Below, one piece after another: positions 46,549-54,917 of a stretch of DNA of 64,000 nucleotides. The notes beneath the pieces are model-generated. The model was given only the letters and a program-made list of their open reading frames with translations. It was not told the origin of the DNA and made no database searches. The first letter of the stretch is position 1; each line of letters opens with the position of its first letter. The stretch is from Stenotrophomonas maltophilia. Its GTDB lineage: Bacteria; Pseudomonadota; Gammaproteobacteria; Xanthomonadales; Xanthomonadaceae. The DNA is taken from contig DEZI01000005.1 in NCBI GenBank assembly GCA_002364755.1, forward strand, positions 346,723 to 410,722, in the 5' to 3' direction. Position numbers and translations under genes: made by a program.

Positions 46549-47385
46549 ATGCTGTCGATTTCCCTGCGCGCCGCGCCTGCGGTCCTGATCCTGCCGATGC
46601 TGCTGGCCATGACCGCCTGCAGCCAGGCACAGACGCCGCCGGCCAAGATGCCCGCCGGCACCGCGTCGGCCCCTGCGGCAGGTAAGGGTGAGCGCCCTGC
46701 GGTCCTGAAGGGCATCGAGAAGCACGGCTTCGAGGTGGTTTCCGAATTTGATGCGCCGGGTGGCCTGCGCGGCTTTGCCGGCGTGGTCGGTGGCCAGCAG
46801 CCGGCGGCGGCGTATGTCACCGCGGATGGCAAGCATGTGCTGGTCGGCAACCTGTTCGATGCCGAGGGCAACGACGTGGCCGCCGAGGCGGTGGAGAAGC
46901 TGGTGTCCGCGCCGATGTCGGCCAAGATGTGGTCCAAGCTGGAAGCCAGCGCGTGGGTGCGTGACGGCAAGGCTGACGCCCCGCGGATCGTCTACACCTT
47001 CAGTGACGCAAATTGCCCGTATTGCCACAAGTTCTGGGACGCGGCCCGTCCCTGGGTTGATGCAGGCAGGGTGCAGCTGCGTCACATCATGGTCGGCGTG
47101 ATCCGTGAAGACAGCCCGGCTAAGGCCGCGGCCATCCTGTCCGCCCGCGACCCCAGTGCCGCGCTGCTGGAGAACGAGCACCAGTTCGACCGCGGTGGCA
47201 TCAAGCCGCTGCCGAGCATCAGCCGCGACGTCGCTGGCAAGCTCGACGCCAACCAGGTGCTGATGGTGGAAATGGGCTTCCAGGGTACGCCGGGCATCCT
47301 GTTCCAGAATGCAGAGGGCAGCGTCGAGCGTCGTGCTGGCCTGCCGCAGGGCGACGACCTGCTGAAGGTGCTGGGTCCGCGCTGA
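46549..47385 (+). CDS. dsbG: thiol:disulfide interchange protein DsbG
   Basis: Periplasmic disulfide isomerase or sulfenic-acid reductase, 278 residues. The leader ends in a lipobox-like LLAMTAC, so it may be a lipoprotein, unlike soluble E. coli DsbG. A linker rich in Ala and Pro is followed by the N-terminal dimerisation domain, then the thioredoxin domain with TFSDANCPYCHKFW (CPYC active site) and the cis-Pro motif GFQGTPGILF. It is second in a pair with the TlpA-like gene. A hairpin follows at 47415. Confidence 0.9.
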   Translation: MLSISLRAAPAVLILPMLLAMTACSQAQTPPAKMPAGTASAPAAGKGERPAVLKGIEKHGFEVVSEFDAPGGLRGFAGVVGGQQPAAAYVTADGKHVLVGNLFDAEGNDVAAEAVEKLVSAPMSAKMWSKLEASAWVRDGKADAPRIVYTFSDANCPYCHKFWDAARPWVDAGRVQLRHIMVGVIREDSPAKAAAILSARDPSAALLENEHQFDRGGIKPLPSISRDVAGKLDANQVLMVEMGFQGTPGILFQNAEGSVERRAGLPQGDDLLKVLGPR

Positions 47386-47414
47386 CCGCGCCGCTCACCC
47401 GTGATCAACAACAG

Positions 47415-47442
47415 CAGGCCCGCATGGCGACGTGCGGGCCTG
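47415..47442 (+). terminator. hairpin after dsbG
   Basis: CAGGCCCGCA (47415-47424) and TGCGGGCCTG (47433-47442) pair perfectly around an 8-base loop. The following bases (TTGCGTTCTG) are only partly T-rich. It separates the dsbG transcript from the FNR-type promoter. Confidence 0.6.
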
Positions 47443-47508
47443 TTGCGTTCTGCGACCGTGCGGCTGGATACGGCTGCGCAGTGGGCGGTGCGGTATCACG
47501 TATGAATA

Positions 47509-47546
47509 GTGACTGAGATCAAACATCGTGACTTGATCGCAATCAA
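47509..47546 (+). promoter_or_regulatory. FNR/Anr-type operator before the porin-antiporter-decarboxylase genes
   Basis: TTGATCGCAATCAA at 47533-47546 is a perfect FNR consensus (TTGAT-N4-ATCAA). A poorer half-matched site, GTGACTGAGATCAA, lies 24 bases upstream at 47509-47522. A -10-like TAGCCT at 47568-47573 places the perfect site near -41.5, the position for activation. The leader to the porin start would then be about 320 bases. It fills most of the 514-bp gap after dsbG. No other gene was seen there. Confidence 0.7.
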
Positions 47547-47899
47547 GGCTTAAAGCGACAGGCTCGCTAGCCTTGATGCATGGATTCCAGCGTCAACACG
47601 ACAGGGACAGCGTCGCGGATGTGCCAGGAGCAGGTGATTCGTGCCGGGTCATTCACGACACCCTCACTTCGGGCTTGCTACCCAGACGCCTGCGGTCGCC
47701 ACCCCGCTGGCACCGCAGCCGCAGTCGAACTGCCCACGGCAACAACAGGGCGATGTCATCGTCCTGTTGCCTGCAGCATGCAGGCTGCCTGCGGGTATCG
47801 ACGCAGTACTCCGCAACCCAGCAACGGCAGGTCGCTGTCGGGAACGCGCAGGCGTCCCGCCCGGCAGTGTCTGGCAGGTGTTCGTCCATGGAGGATGCA

Positions 47900-49333
47900 A
47901 TGCGCTTGGCAGGACTGAGTCTGGCGTGCATGGCGGCGATGGCGGCAACGCCGGCCCATGCCGAAGAGGAGGACGCGCAGGCTCTGCGGCGCGAGATCGT
48001 GGCCATGCGCCAGGCACTGGAAAGCATGCAGCAGCGCCTGGACCGTCTCGAACAGCGCGGAGTCCTTGCCGGCGCGGCGACGACGGCCTCCGCTGCCCCG
48101 CCAGCCGCCGCGCCCATCACGCCAGCCGCGACCGCTGTGCTGCATCCCACCCAGGTACCCGGCGTGGCATCGCCAGTCCTGCCACAGCGTGAATCGGTGG
48201 CCGATCCCTCCACTGCAGCGTCGCGCCCGGACAGCGCTGCAGGCCCGACCGATCCTGACCTGAAAGGCTTCTTCGCCATTCCCGGCACGGACACCGTCAT
48301 CCGCATCGGTGGCTACGCCAAGCTCGATGCCATCGCCGATTCACGCGCGGCCGGCGACGAGGACCAGTTCATCCCTTCGTCGATACCCGTGGGCGGCAGC
48401 CACCGCGATGTGTCCAACTTCAACATCCACGCCAAGCAGACCCGCTTCAGCTTCGAGGCGCGCCGGCCCACGACGCACGGCAACCTGCGCTTCTACCTGG
48501 AAAACGACTTCTTCGGCAGCAGCGACGGCTACCAGTTCCGCCTGCGCCATGCCTATGGCCAGCTCGGCAATACCTATGCCGGTTACGGCTATTCCAGCTT
48601 CATGGACGCCGACAGCCTGCCCGACACCCTCGACTTTGCCGGGCCGGGCGGCGCGGGCTATCTGCTGGTGCCCGGCATCCACCACAGCTTCACGATGGGC
48701 AAGGGCAATACGCTGACCCTGGCCGCCGAGGATCCGGACACTGAACTGGCCGGGGCCAGCGAGACACGGGCGGCCGCCAACCGTGTGCCCGACGTCAGCG
48801 TTACCGCCCGCATGGAACGCGACTGGGGTCATCTGCAGCTGGGTGCGGTGGCCCGCAGCCTGGCCTATGACGGTGAGGGCGAGCGCGACCGCCGCACGGG
48901 CGGAGGCCTGCAGCTCAGCGGCTCGGCGGCGGCAGGCGAACGCGATCTGCTGCTGTTCGGTGCGCTGGGCGGGCGTGGCCTGAGCCGCTACACCGCCGAC
49001 CTCACCGGTTCCGGGCTGGATGCGGTGGTCGATGCCAACGGGCGACTCGATGCGCTGGACCTGCACGGAGGCTTCATCGGCTACACCCATTACTGGTCGC
49101 AGCTGTGGCGCTCGAACCTGATCTTCGGCCAGCTGACCCTGGAGCGGAACAGCGCACTGGCCGCTGAGGCGTTCCGCGAAAGCCGCTACGGCGTGTTCAA
49201 TCTGATCTGGAGCCCGGCACCGTCGTGGACGATGGGCATGGAGCTGCTGTACGGACGCCTGGAACAGCAGGGCGGCGCGCGCGGCGACACCGTCCGGGTA
49301 CAGGGCAGCCTGCAATACAACTTCATCAGATAG
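47900..49333 (+). CDS. DcaP-type outer-membrane porin
   Basis: A 477-residue beta-barrel porin. The signal peptide ends near TPAHAEEE. A coiled-coil segment (about residues 25-55, EIVAMRQALESMQQRLDRLE) and an Ala/Pro-rich linker follow, as in DcaP-like trimeric porins. From about residue 115 the barrel has alternating strands, starting KGFFAIPGTDTVIRIGGYAK and ending SLQYNFIR, with a terminal aromatic-type signature. The ATG at 47900 is chosen because GGAGG lies five bases upstream. An in-frame ATG at 47888 also exists. It leads the antiporter and decarboxylase genes. Confidence 0.8.
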   Translation: MRLAGLSLACMAAMAATPAHAEEEDAQALRREIVAMRQALESMQQRLDRLEQRGVLAGAATTASAAPPAAAPITPAATAVLHPTQVPGVASPVLPQRESVADPSTAASRPDSAAGPTDPDLKGFFAIPGTDTVIRIGGYAKLDAIADSRAAGDEDQFIPSSIPVGGSHRDVSNFNIHAKQTRFSFEARRPTTHGNLRFYLENDFFGSSDGYQFRLRHAYGQLGNTYAGYGYSSFMDADSLPDTLDFAGPGGAGYLLVPGIHHSFTMGKGNTLTLAAEDPDTELAGASETRAAANRVPDVSVTARMERDWGHLQLGAVARSLAYDGEGERDRRTGGGLQLSGSAAAGERDLLLFGALGGRGLSRYTADLTGSGLDAVVDANGRLDALDLHGGFIGYTHYWSQLWRSNLIFGQLTLERNSALAAEAFRESRYGVFNLIWSPAPSWTMGMELLYGRLEQQGGARGDTVRVQGSLQYNFIR

Positions 49334-49412
49334 CCGCCAGCGCGGTCGACGCCGGCGCAGCCAGTCCCCATGCCCGGTGCTGCCGGGCCAATGCCAGCTT
49401 CAGGAGAGTGTC

Positions 49413-50765
49413 ATGGCAGAAGCAAAGAAAATCGGGGTGGTCGGAGCCACCTTCCTCGTCGCCGGCAACATGATGGGCTCCGGTGTATTCCTGTTGCCCT
49501 CCAGCCTGGCCAAGATCGGCACCGCCTCCATCTGGGGCTGGCTGATCACCACGGCTGGCGCGCTGCTGCTGGCCTTCGTGTTTGCCAAGCTGGGCAAGCT
49601 GGCGCCCAAGGCAGGCGGCCCGTATGCGTATGCGCGTGACTGGTTCGGGCCCTACATGGGCTTCCAGACCAACACCATCTACTGGTTCGCCAACTGGATC
49701 GGCAATGTCGCCATTCCGATCGCGGCGGTGGGTTACTTCAGCTACTTCTTCCCTATCCTGTCCGAACCGCTGGTGCGCTGCATCGCGGTGCTGGTGCTGG
49801 TGTGGGCGCTCAGCTTCGCCAACATGATCGGGCCGGCCTTCGTCAGCCGGGTGCAGACAGTCACCACCAGCTTCGCACTGGTACCCATCCTGGGCATCGC
49901 CATCTTCGGCTGGTTCTTCTTCGACGCCGATATCTTCAAGGGTGCCTACAACGTGTCGGGTGAGTCGAACTTCGGTGCGATCTCCAGCGCGGCGGCACTG
50001 ACGCTGTGGGCCTTCATCGGTGTCGAGTCGGCCTCGGTGACCGCGGGCGTGGTCGAGAATCCGGAAAAGAACGTGGCCCGCGCCACCTTGGCCGGCGTGT
50101 TCCTGGCCGCCATTGCCTACATCGCCAGTTCCTCGGTGATCATGGGCATGGTGCCGAATGCGGAACTGCAGGTGTCCGACGCGCCGTTCGCGCTGGCCGC
50201 GGCCAAGGCTGTCGGTGGCTGGGGCGGGGCCCTGGTCAGCCTGTGCGCCTTCGTCGGTGCCGCTGGTTCGCTGGGCGGCTGGATCCTGCTGACGGCGCAG
50301 AGCGCCAAGGCGGCATCCGATGACGGACTGTTCCCGAGCATCTTCAGCAAGACCAACAAGGACGACGTGCCGGTCAAGGGCGTGCTGATCGTGGCGGTGC
50401 TGATGACCCTGGCGGTGCTGGTCACCTCGACCTCGGAAACCGCATCGGCGCAGTTCGATGTGATCACCTCGGCAGCCGTGGTGCTGACCCTGCTGCCGTA
50501 CATCTATTCGTGCGTGGCCTGCTACTTCGTGGTCGAGCGCTCGCACACCCTGGTGCACACCGGTGCGTTCTGGACCCTGACCAGCCTGACCGTCGTGTAC
50601 TGCCTGTGGGCGATCTACGGTTCGTCGGGAAGCATCGTGCAGTACGCCTTCCTGTTCGTGCTGTTCATCACCGTGTTCTATCCCTTCTTCAGCGAGGAGC
50701 GCCGCCAGCAGCGGCAGCGCGCCCGCGAGGCATCAGCCATCGGCGCCGGCGCCCAGCGTTCCTGA
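49413..50765 (+). CDS. APC-family basic amino acid antiporter, AdiC-like
   Basis: A 450-residue transporter with about 12 transmembrane helices, likely exchanging arginine for agmatine (or lysine for cadaverine). The first unwound helix has GNMMGSGVFLLP, matching the substrate-binding turn of AdiC. The later unwound helix has LWAFIGVESASV, with the Trp gate region conserved. AGGAGA precedes the ATG at 49413. The amino acid decarboxylase gene follows after 20 bases, the classic pairing of an acid-resistance system. Confidence 0.88.
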   Translation: MAEAKKIGVVGATFLVAGNMMGSGVFLLPSSLAKIGTASIWGWLITTAGALLLAFVFAKLGKLAPKAGGPYAYARDWFGPYMGFQTNTIYWFANWIGNVAIPIAAVGYFSYFFPILSEPLVRCIAVLVLVWALSFANMIGPAFVSRVQTVTTSFALVPILGIAIFGWFFFDADIFKGAYNVSGESNFGAISSAAALTLWAFIGVESASVTAGVVENPEKNVARATLAGVFLAAIAYIASSSVIMGMVPNAELQVSDAPFALAAAKAVGGWGGALVSLCAFVGAAGSLGGWILLTAQSAKAASDDGLFPSIFSKTNKDDVPVKGVLIVAVLMTLAVLVTSTSETASAQFDVITSAAVVLTLLPYIYSCVACYFVVERSHTLVHTGAFWTLTSLTVVYCLWAIYGSSGSIVQYAFLFVLFITVFYPFFSEERRQQRQRAREASAIGAGAQRS

Positions 50766-50785
50766 GTTCGACAAGGAGAATCAAC

Positions 50786-53074
50786 GTGTACTTCAAGTCC
50801 CTGGATTACCCGGTCATTGTCATCGACAACGACTACGAGTCGCCGCGCATCGGCGGCATCCTGATCCGCGCGCTGGTGGAGGAACTGCGTGGCAACGACC
50901 AGCGCGTGCTGTGCGGGCTGAACCTGGATGATGCGCGTGCCGGTGCCCGCACCTACGTGGCCGCCTCGGTGGTGCTGATCTCCATCGATGGCAGCGAGGA
51001 AGTGGACGGCGAGTTCCAGCGGCTGACTGCATTCCTGCGCGAACAGAGCGCGCGCCGGGCCAACCTGCCGGTGTTCCTGTACGGCGAGCGGCGCACCATC
51101 GAGAAGGTGCCGAGCAAGCTGCTCAAGCACATCCATGGCTTCATCTTCCTGTTCGAGGACACCAAGAGCTTCATCGCGCGGCAGGTGATGCGCGCGGCCG
51201 AAGACTACATGAAGAACCTGCTGCCGCCGTTCTTCAAGGCGCTGATCCACCACGCCGCCGAATCGAACTATTCCTGGCATACGCCGGGCCATGCCGGTGG
51301 CGTGGCCTTCACCAAATCGCCGGTGGGGCGCGCCTTCCACCAGTTCTACGGCGAGAACACCCTGCGCAGCGACCTGTCGATCTCGGTGCCGGAACTGGGC
51401 TCGCTGCTCGACCATACCGGCCCGATCAAGGATGCCGAGGAAGAGGCCGCACGCAACTTCGGTGCCGACCACACCTTCTTCGTCACCAACGGCACCTCCA
51501 CCGCCAACAAGATTGTCTGGCACGGCACGGTGGCGCGCGGCGACGTGGTGTTCGTCGACCGCAACTGCCACAAGTCGCTGCTGCATGCGCTGATCATGAC
51601 CGGCGCGGTGCCGGTGTACTTCACCCCCAGCCGCAATGCGCACGGCATCATTGGCCCGATCAGCCTGGACCAGTTCACGCCGGAATCACTGCAGCAGCGC
51701 ATCGCCGCCAATCCCCTGGCCAGCCAGGCGTACAAGGCCGGTTCCAAACCGCGCATCGCGGTGGTCACCAATTCAACCTACGACGGCCTGTGCTACAACG
51801 CCGAGAAGATCGCCGATGAGATCGGCAGTGCGGTCGATTTCCTGCACTTCGACGAGGCCTGGTACGCCTACGCCGCGTTCCATCCGTTCTACGAGAACCA
51901 CTATGGCATGGCCAAGGGCAAGCCGCGCGAGCAGGACGCGATCATTTTCACCACCCATTCGACCCACAAGCTGCTGGCCGCGTTCTCGCAGGCGTCGATG
52001 ATCCATGTACGCAACTCGGCGCAGCGCAACCTGGACGCCGAGCGTTTCAACGAGTCGTTCATGATGCACACCTCGACCAGCCCGCATTACGGGGTGATCG
52101 CGGCCTGCGACGTGGCGTCCAAGATGATGGAGGGCGATGCCGGCCGTTCGCTGGTGCAGGAGATGCATGACGAGGCGATCGCCTTCCGTCGCGCCATGCT
52201 GCACGTGCGCGACGACCTCGGGCGCGAGGACTGGTGGTTCAGCGTGTGGCAACCCACCCAGGTCGAACGCAGCCTGGACAAGGGCGATACGCCGGCGCCG
52301 ATGGTGGCCAAGCGCGAGGAGTGGTACCTGCAGCCCGATGGTCATTGGCACGGCTTCGAGAACCTGGTCGACGACTACGTGCTGATCGACCCGATCAAGG
52401 TGACCCTACTGACCCCGGGTCTGTCGATGGACGGCAGCATGGGCAGGCTGGGCATTCCGGCGGCGGTGCTGAGCAAGTTCCTGTGGAGCCGCGGAATCAC
52501 GGTGGAGAAGACCAACCTGTACTCGGTGCTGTTCCTGTTCTCGATGGGCATCACCAAGGGCAAGTGGAGCACTTTGGTGACCGAGCTGATGGCGTTCAAG
52601 GAACTGTATGACCGCAATGCGCCCCTGAGCCAGGCCTTGCCGACACTGGCTGCCGACTATCCGGTTGCCTACGCCGGCTGGGGCCTGCGTGACCTGTGCG
52701 ATGCGCTGCACGCGTTCAACCAGGAATTCGCGGTGGCCAAGGTGATGCGCGGGATGTACGTGGATCTGCCGACCCCGGTGATGACACCGGCCGATGCCTA
52801 CAACCACCTGGTCAAGGGCGAGATCGAGCGGGTCGACATCGAGCAGGTCAGCGGCCGCATTGCCGCCACGATGCTGGTGCCGTACCCACCGGGCATCCCG
52901 ACCATCATGCCGGGTGAGCGGTTCGGTGCCAGCGATGAGCCGATCATCCAGTCGCTGCGGATCGCCCGTGAGCAGAATGCGCGTTTCCCGGGCTTCGAAT
53001 CGGACGTGCACGGGTTGATCATCGAGCACGACGGCGATGGCGTCTCGTATCGGGTGGAGGTGCTGAAAGCCTGA
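50786..53074 (+). CDS. Orn/Lys/Arg decarboxylase, probably arginine type (AdiA-like)
   Basis: PLP enzyme of 762 residues that removes CO2 from a basic amino acid and uses up a proton. An N-terminal wing domain (to about 130), a PLP-binding fold with TNGTSTANKIVWHG, HFDEAWYAY, and the PLP lysine Lys395 in HSTHKLLAAFSQ, then a C-terminal domain. The start is the GTG at 50786 with AAGGAG upstream. Pairing with an AdiC-like antiporter favours arginine. LdcA-type lysine decarboxylases are close relatives and cannot be excluded by eye. Confidence 0.88.
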   Translation: MYFKSLDYPVIVIDNDYESPRIGGILIRALVEELRGNDQRVLCGLNLDDARAGARTYVAASVVLISIDGSEEVDGEFQRLTAFLREQSARRANLPVFLYGERRTIEKVPSKLLKHIHGFIFLFEDTKSFIARQVMRAAEDYMKNLLPPFFKALIHHAAESNYSWHTPGHAGGVAFTKSPVGRAFHQFYGENTLRSDLSISVPELGSLLDHTGPIKDAEEEAARNFGADHTFFVTNGTSTANKIVWHGTVARGDVVFVDRNCHKSLLHALIMTGAVPVYFTPSRNAHGIIGPISLDQFTPESLQQRIAANPLASQAYKAGSKPRIAVVTNSTYDGLCYNAEKIADEIGSAVDFLHFDEAWYAYAAFHPFYENHYGMAKGKPREQDAIIFTTHSTHKLLAAFSQASMIHVRNSAQRNLDAERFNESFMMHTSTSPHYGVIAACDVASKMMEGDAGRSLVQEMHDEAIAFRRAMLHVRDDLGREDWWFSVWQPTQVERSLDKGDTPAPMVAKREEWYLQPDGHWHGFENLVDDYVLIDPIKVTLLTPGLSMDGSMGRLGIPAAVLSKFLWSRGITVEKTNLYSVLFLFSMGITKGKWSTLVTELMAFKELYDRNAPLSQALPTLAADYPVAYAGWGLRDLCDALHAFNQEFAVAKVMRGMYVDLPTPVMTPADAYNHLVKGEIERVDIEQVSGRIAATMLVPYPPGIPTIMPGERFGASDEPIIQSLRIAREQNARFPGFESDVHGLIIEHDGDGVSYRVEVLKA

Positions 53075-53081
53075 TCCGGAG

Positions 53082-53107
53082 GTAGAGTCGGGCAAGCTCG
53101 ACTCTAC
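53082..53107. repeat. GTAG REP unit
   Basis: GTAGAGTCGGGCAAGCTCGA continuing to CTCTAC, a near-perfect palindrome between the converging decarboxylase and the 74-residue gene. Confidence 0.8.
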
Positions 53108-53134
53108 AGCTGCGGTGAGAGCAGGCCTCCGGCC

Positions 53135-53359
53135 TCAGAGCGGCTTGTACTGGATCTGCGCCGCCAGCACGCGCAGGCCGTCGGTGCCGCTGGACAGGAT
53201 GCGTTCCTCGCCCACGCCCTTCAGGCGCTGCAGCTGGAAGCCCTCTTCGGCGGGCAGGCGTGCGGCGAGGGCGTCCAGATGGTGCAGAGCACCGGGGCCC
53301 TCGCAGTCGAACTGCCCCCAGTAGTGACCGTGGCGATGTATGGTCAGACGGTAATGCAT
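53135..53359 (-). CDS. small protein of unknown function
   Basis: Seventy-four residues, mixed alpha/beta, starting MHYRLTIHRHGHYWGQFD and ending AAQIQYKPL, with no signal peptide. Its ATG shares one base with the stop of the amidotransferase gene (TGATG), so it is translated from the same message. No known domain is recognised. The overlap suggests it works with that enzyme, but that is inference. Confidence 0.65.
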   Translation of the reverse strand: MHYRLTIHRHGHYWGQFDCEGPGALHHLDALAARLPAEEGFQLQRLKGVGEERILSSGTDGLRVLAAQIQYKPL

Positions 53360-54072
53360 CAGTGGGTCTCCGGCAGGTGCTGCAGCCACTGCGCGAACAT
53401 GGCGTTGGCTGCAGCGGCCAGCGGCGCGCCGTAGCGACGGGCCTGCGCACGCAGGTCGTTGGGATCGATGCCGGCCTGTGCCAGCTCGAGGGCGTGGCCG
53501 ATCAGCCAGCGCTCGAACAGGTGCGCATCCAGTTCCGGATGGCATTGCAGGCCGAGGGCATGGTGGCCGACGGCGAAGGCCTGGTGGCGGCAGGCCGGCG
53601 TGCTGGCCAGGCGCTGCGCACCGTCGGGCAGTTCGAAGGCTTCGCCATGCCAGTGCAGCACCGGGATGCCCTGCAGGGCCTGCAACGGCGAGCGCTGGCC
53701 GTCTTCGTTGAGCAGCAGCGGCGCGAAGCCGATCTCCTTGCCGCCACTGGCCGCGACGGTGGCGCCCAGGGCGCGCGCCATCAGCTGCGCGCCCAGGCAG
53801 ATGCCCAGCGTCGGACGCTGCTGCTGCAGGCGGCATTGCAGCAGGGCGATGCTGTCGGCCAGGAATGGGTAGAGGGCCGTGTCATTGACGCTGATCGGGC
53901 CGCCGAGTACCACCAGCAGGTCGGCCGCTTCGGCGGCCTGCAGCGGATCGACGCCGGCCTGCAGGACCTGCACAGTCCAGCCCTGCGCGAGCAGCAGCGG
54001 CTGCAGCGTACCCAGATCTTCGAAGGCAACGTGCTGCAGCACCACGGCATGCTTGCCGGCAGCGGGCGTCAT
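53359..54072 (-). CDS. class I glutamine amidotransferase
   Basis: A 237-residue GATase of the GuaA-N/YfeJ-like type. The nucleophile Cys lies in LGICLGAQLMA, and His and Glu in LQCHPEL, so the triad is complete. It has no fused synthase domain, so it either acts on a small substrate such as a gamma-glutamyl compound or serves a partner. The ATG at 54072 overlaps the yggS stop (ATGA), making a tight three-gene operon with yggS and the 74-residue gene. Confidence 0.85.
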   Translation of the reverse strand: MTPAAGKHAVVLQHVAFEDLGTLQPLLLAQGWTVQVLQAGVDPLQAAEAADLLVVLGGPISVNDTALYPFLADSIALLQCRLQQQRPTLGICLGAQLMARALGATVAASGGKEIGFAPLLLNEDGQRSPLQALQGIPVLHWHGEAFELPDGAQRLASTPACRHQAFAVGHHALGLQCHPELDAHLFERWLIGHALELAQAGIDPNDLRAQARRYGAPLAAAANAMFAQWLQHLPETH

Positions 54073-54842
54073 GCGGGTTCCCCTGCGCTGGGCCAGTAGA
54101 AACTGTCCGGTGTCGTGCGCGCGCCGAAGATCGCCTGGCCGACGCGGACCACGGTGGCGCCTTCTTCGATGGCGACCTCGAAATCGCCGGACATGCCCAT
54201 CGACAGTTCTGACAGTTCGATGCCCGCCGGTGCGCTGTGCTGCAGCTGGTCGCGCAGTTCGCGCAGGCGCACGAAGCAGGCGCGCACGCGTTCGACGTCG
54301 GTGGTGAAGATCGCCAGGGTCATCAGGCCGCGCACGCGCAGGCGGTCGAAGGCGGGCAGCTGCTGCACGAAGGCGGCGACGGCGTCCGGTTCCAGGCCGT
54401 ATTTGCTGGGTTCGGCCGAGGTGTTGACCTGCACGAACACCTCCAGCGTGCGGTCTTCCAGCTGCAGCCGCTGCTGCAGGGCCTCGGCCACGCGCAGGCT
54501 GTCCAGGGCCTGGAATTCGCTGGCGAAGCGGGCGACATGGCGGGCCTTGTTGGTCTGCAGGTGGCCGATGACCGACCAGTGCACGCCGAGGTCGGTCATG
54601 GCTTCGGCCTTGCGCTGGGCTTCCTGCACCTTGTTCTCGCCCAGGTCGTGGCAACCGGCGGCCACGGCCATGCGGATGCGCGCCTCGTCGACGGTCTTGC
54701 TGACCGGCAGCAGGCGCACGCTGGCCGGGTCGCGGCCGGCGCGCATGCAGGCATCGGCGATGCGCTGGCGCACGGTGACCAGGTTGGCAGCGATCTGTTC
54801 GACCGACTGGGCGACGGGCCAGTCGGCGGCGGCTAGGGGCAT
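54069..54842 (-). CDS. yggS: YggS, pyridoxal-phosphate homeostasis protein
   Basis: A PLP-binding protein (PLPBP/PROSC family) of 257 residues that buffers free PLP. It has no known enzyme activity. The PLP lysine is Lys49 in LLPVSKTVDEARI. Other family blocks are LGENKVQEAQ, WSVIGHLQTNKAR and the phosphate-binding LSMGMSGDFEVAIEEG with VRVGQAIFG. CGGAGG lies ahead of the ATG at 54842. It is divergent from a PLP-binding MocR regulator, which fits a vitamin B6 theme. Confidence 0.95.
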   Translation of the reverse strand: MPLAAADWPVAQSVEQIAANLVTVRQRIADACMRAGRDPASVRLLPVSKTVDEARIRMAVAAGCHDLGENKVQEAQRKAEAMTDLGVHWSVIGHLQTNKARHVARFASEFQALDSLRVAEALQQRLQLEDRTLEVFVQVNTSAEPSKYGLEPDAVAAFVQQLPAFDRLRVRGLMTLAIFTTDVERVRACFVRLRELRDQLQHSAPAGIELSELSMGMSGDFEVAIEEGATVVRVGQAIFGARTTPDSFYWPSAGEPA

Positions 54843-54881
54843 GGGGGACCTCCGGTGCGGGATGGCCAGGGTGGGATACAC

Positions 54882-54916
54882 TGGCACAGGACAAGGCTTA
54901 GTTTGGCATAGGACAA
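54882..54916. promoter_or_regulatory. two 13-bp direct repeats between yggS and the MocR gene
   Basis: TGGCACAGGACAA at 54882-54894 and TGGCATAGGACAA at 54904-54916 match at 12 of 13 bases and are 22 bp apart, two helical turns. MocR regulators often bind such direct repeats. The second copy ends one base before the MocR ATG, so binding would block its own start and could also act on yggS. Confidence 0.65.
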
Positions 54917-54917
54917 A

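Noticed and set aside
44482..47181. Open frame of about 900 codons on the minus strand opposite the AraC, TlpA-like and DsbG genes
   Set aside because: Shadow of three genes with complete motifs on the plus strand.
47573..47899. N-terminal extension of the porin from an upstream start
   Set aside because: The extension is Arg/Ser/His-rich without likeness. A signal peptide and GGAGG site start cleanly at 47900.
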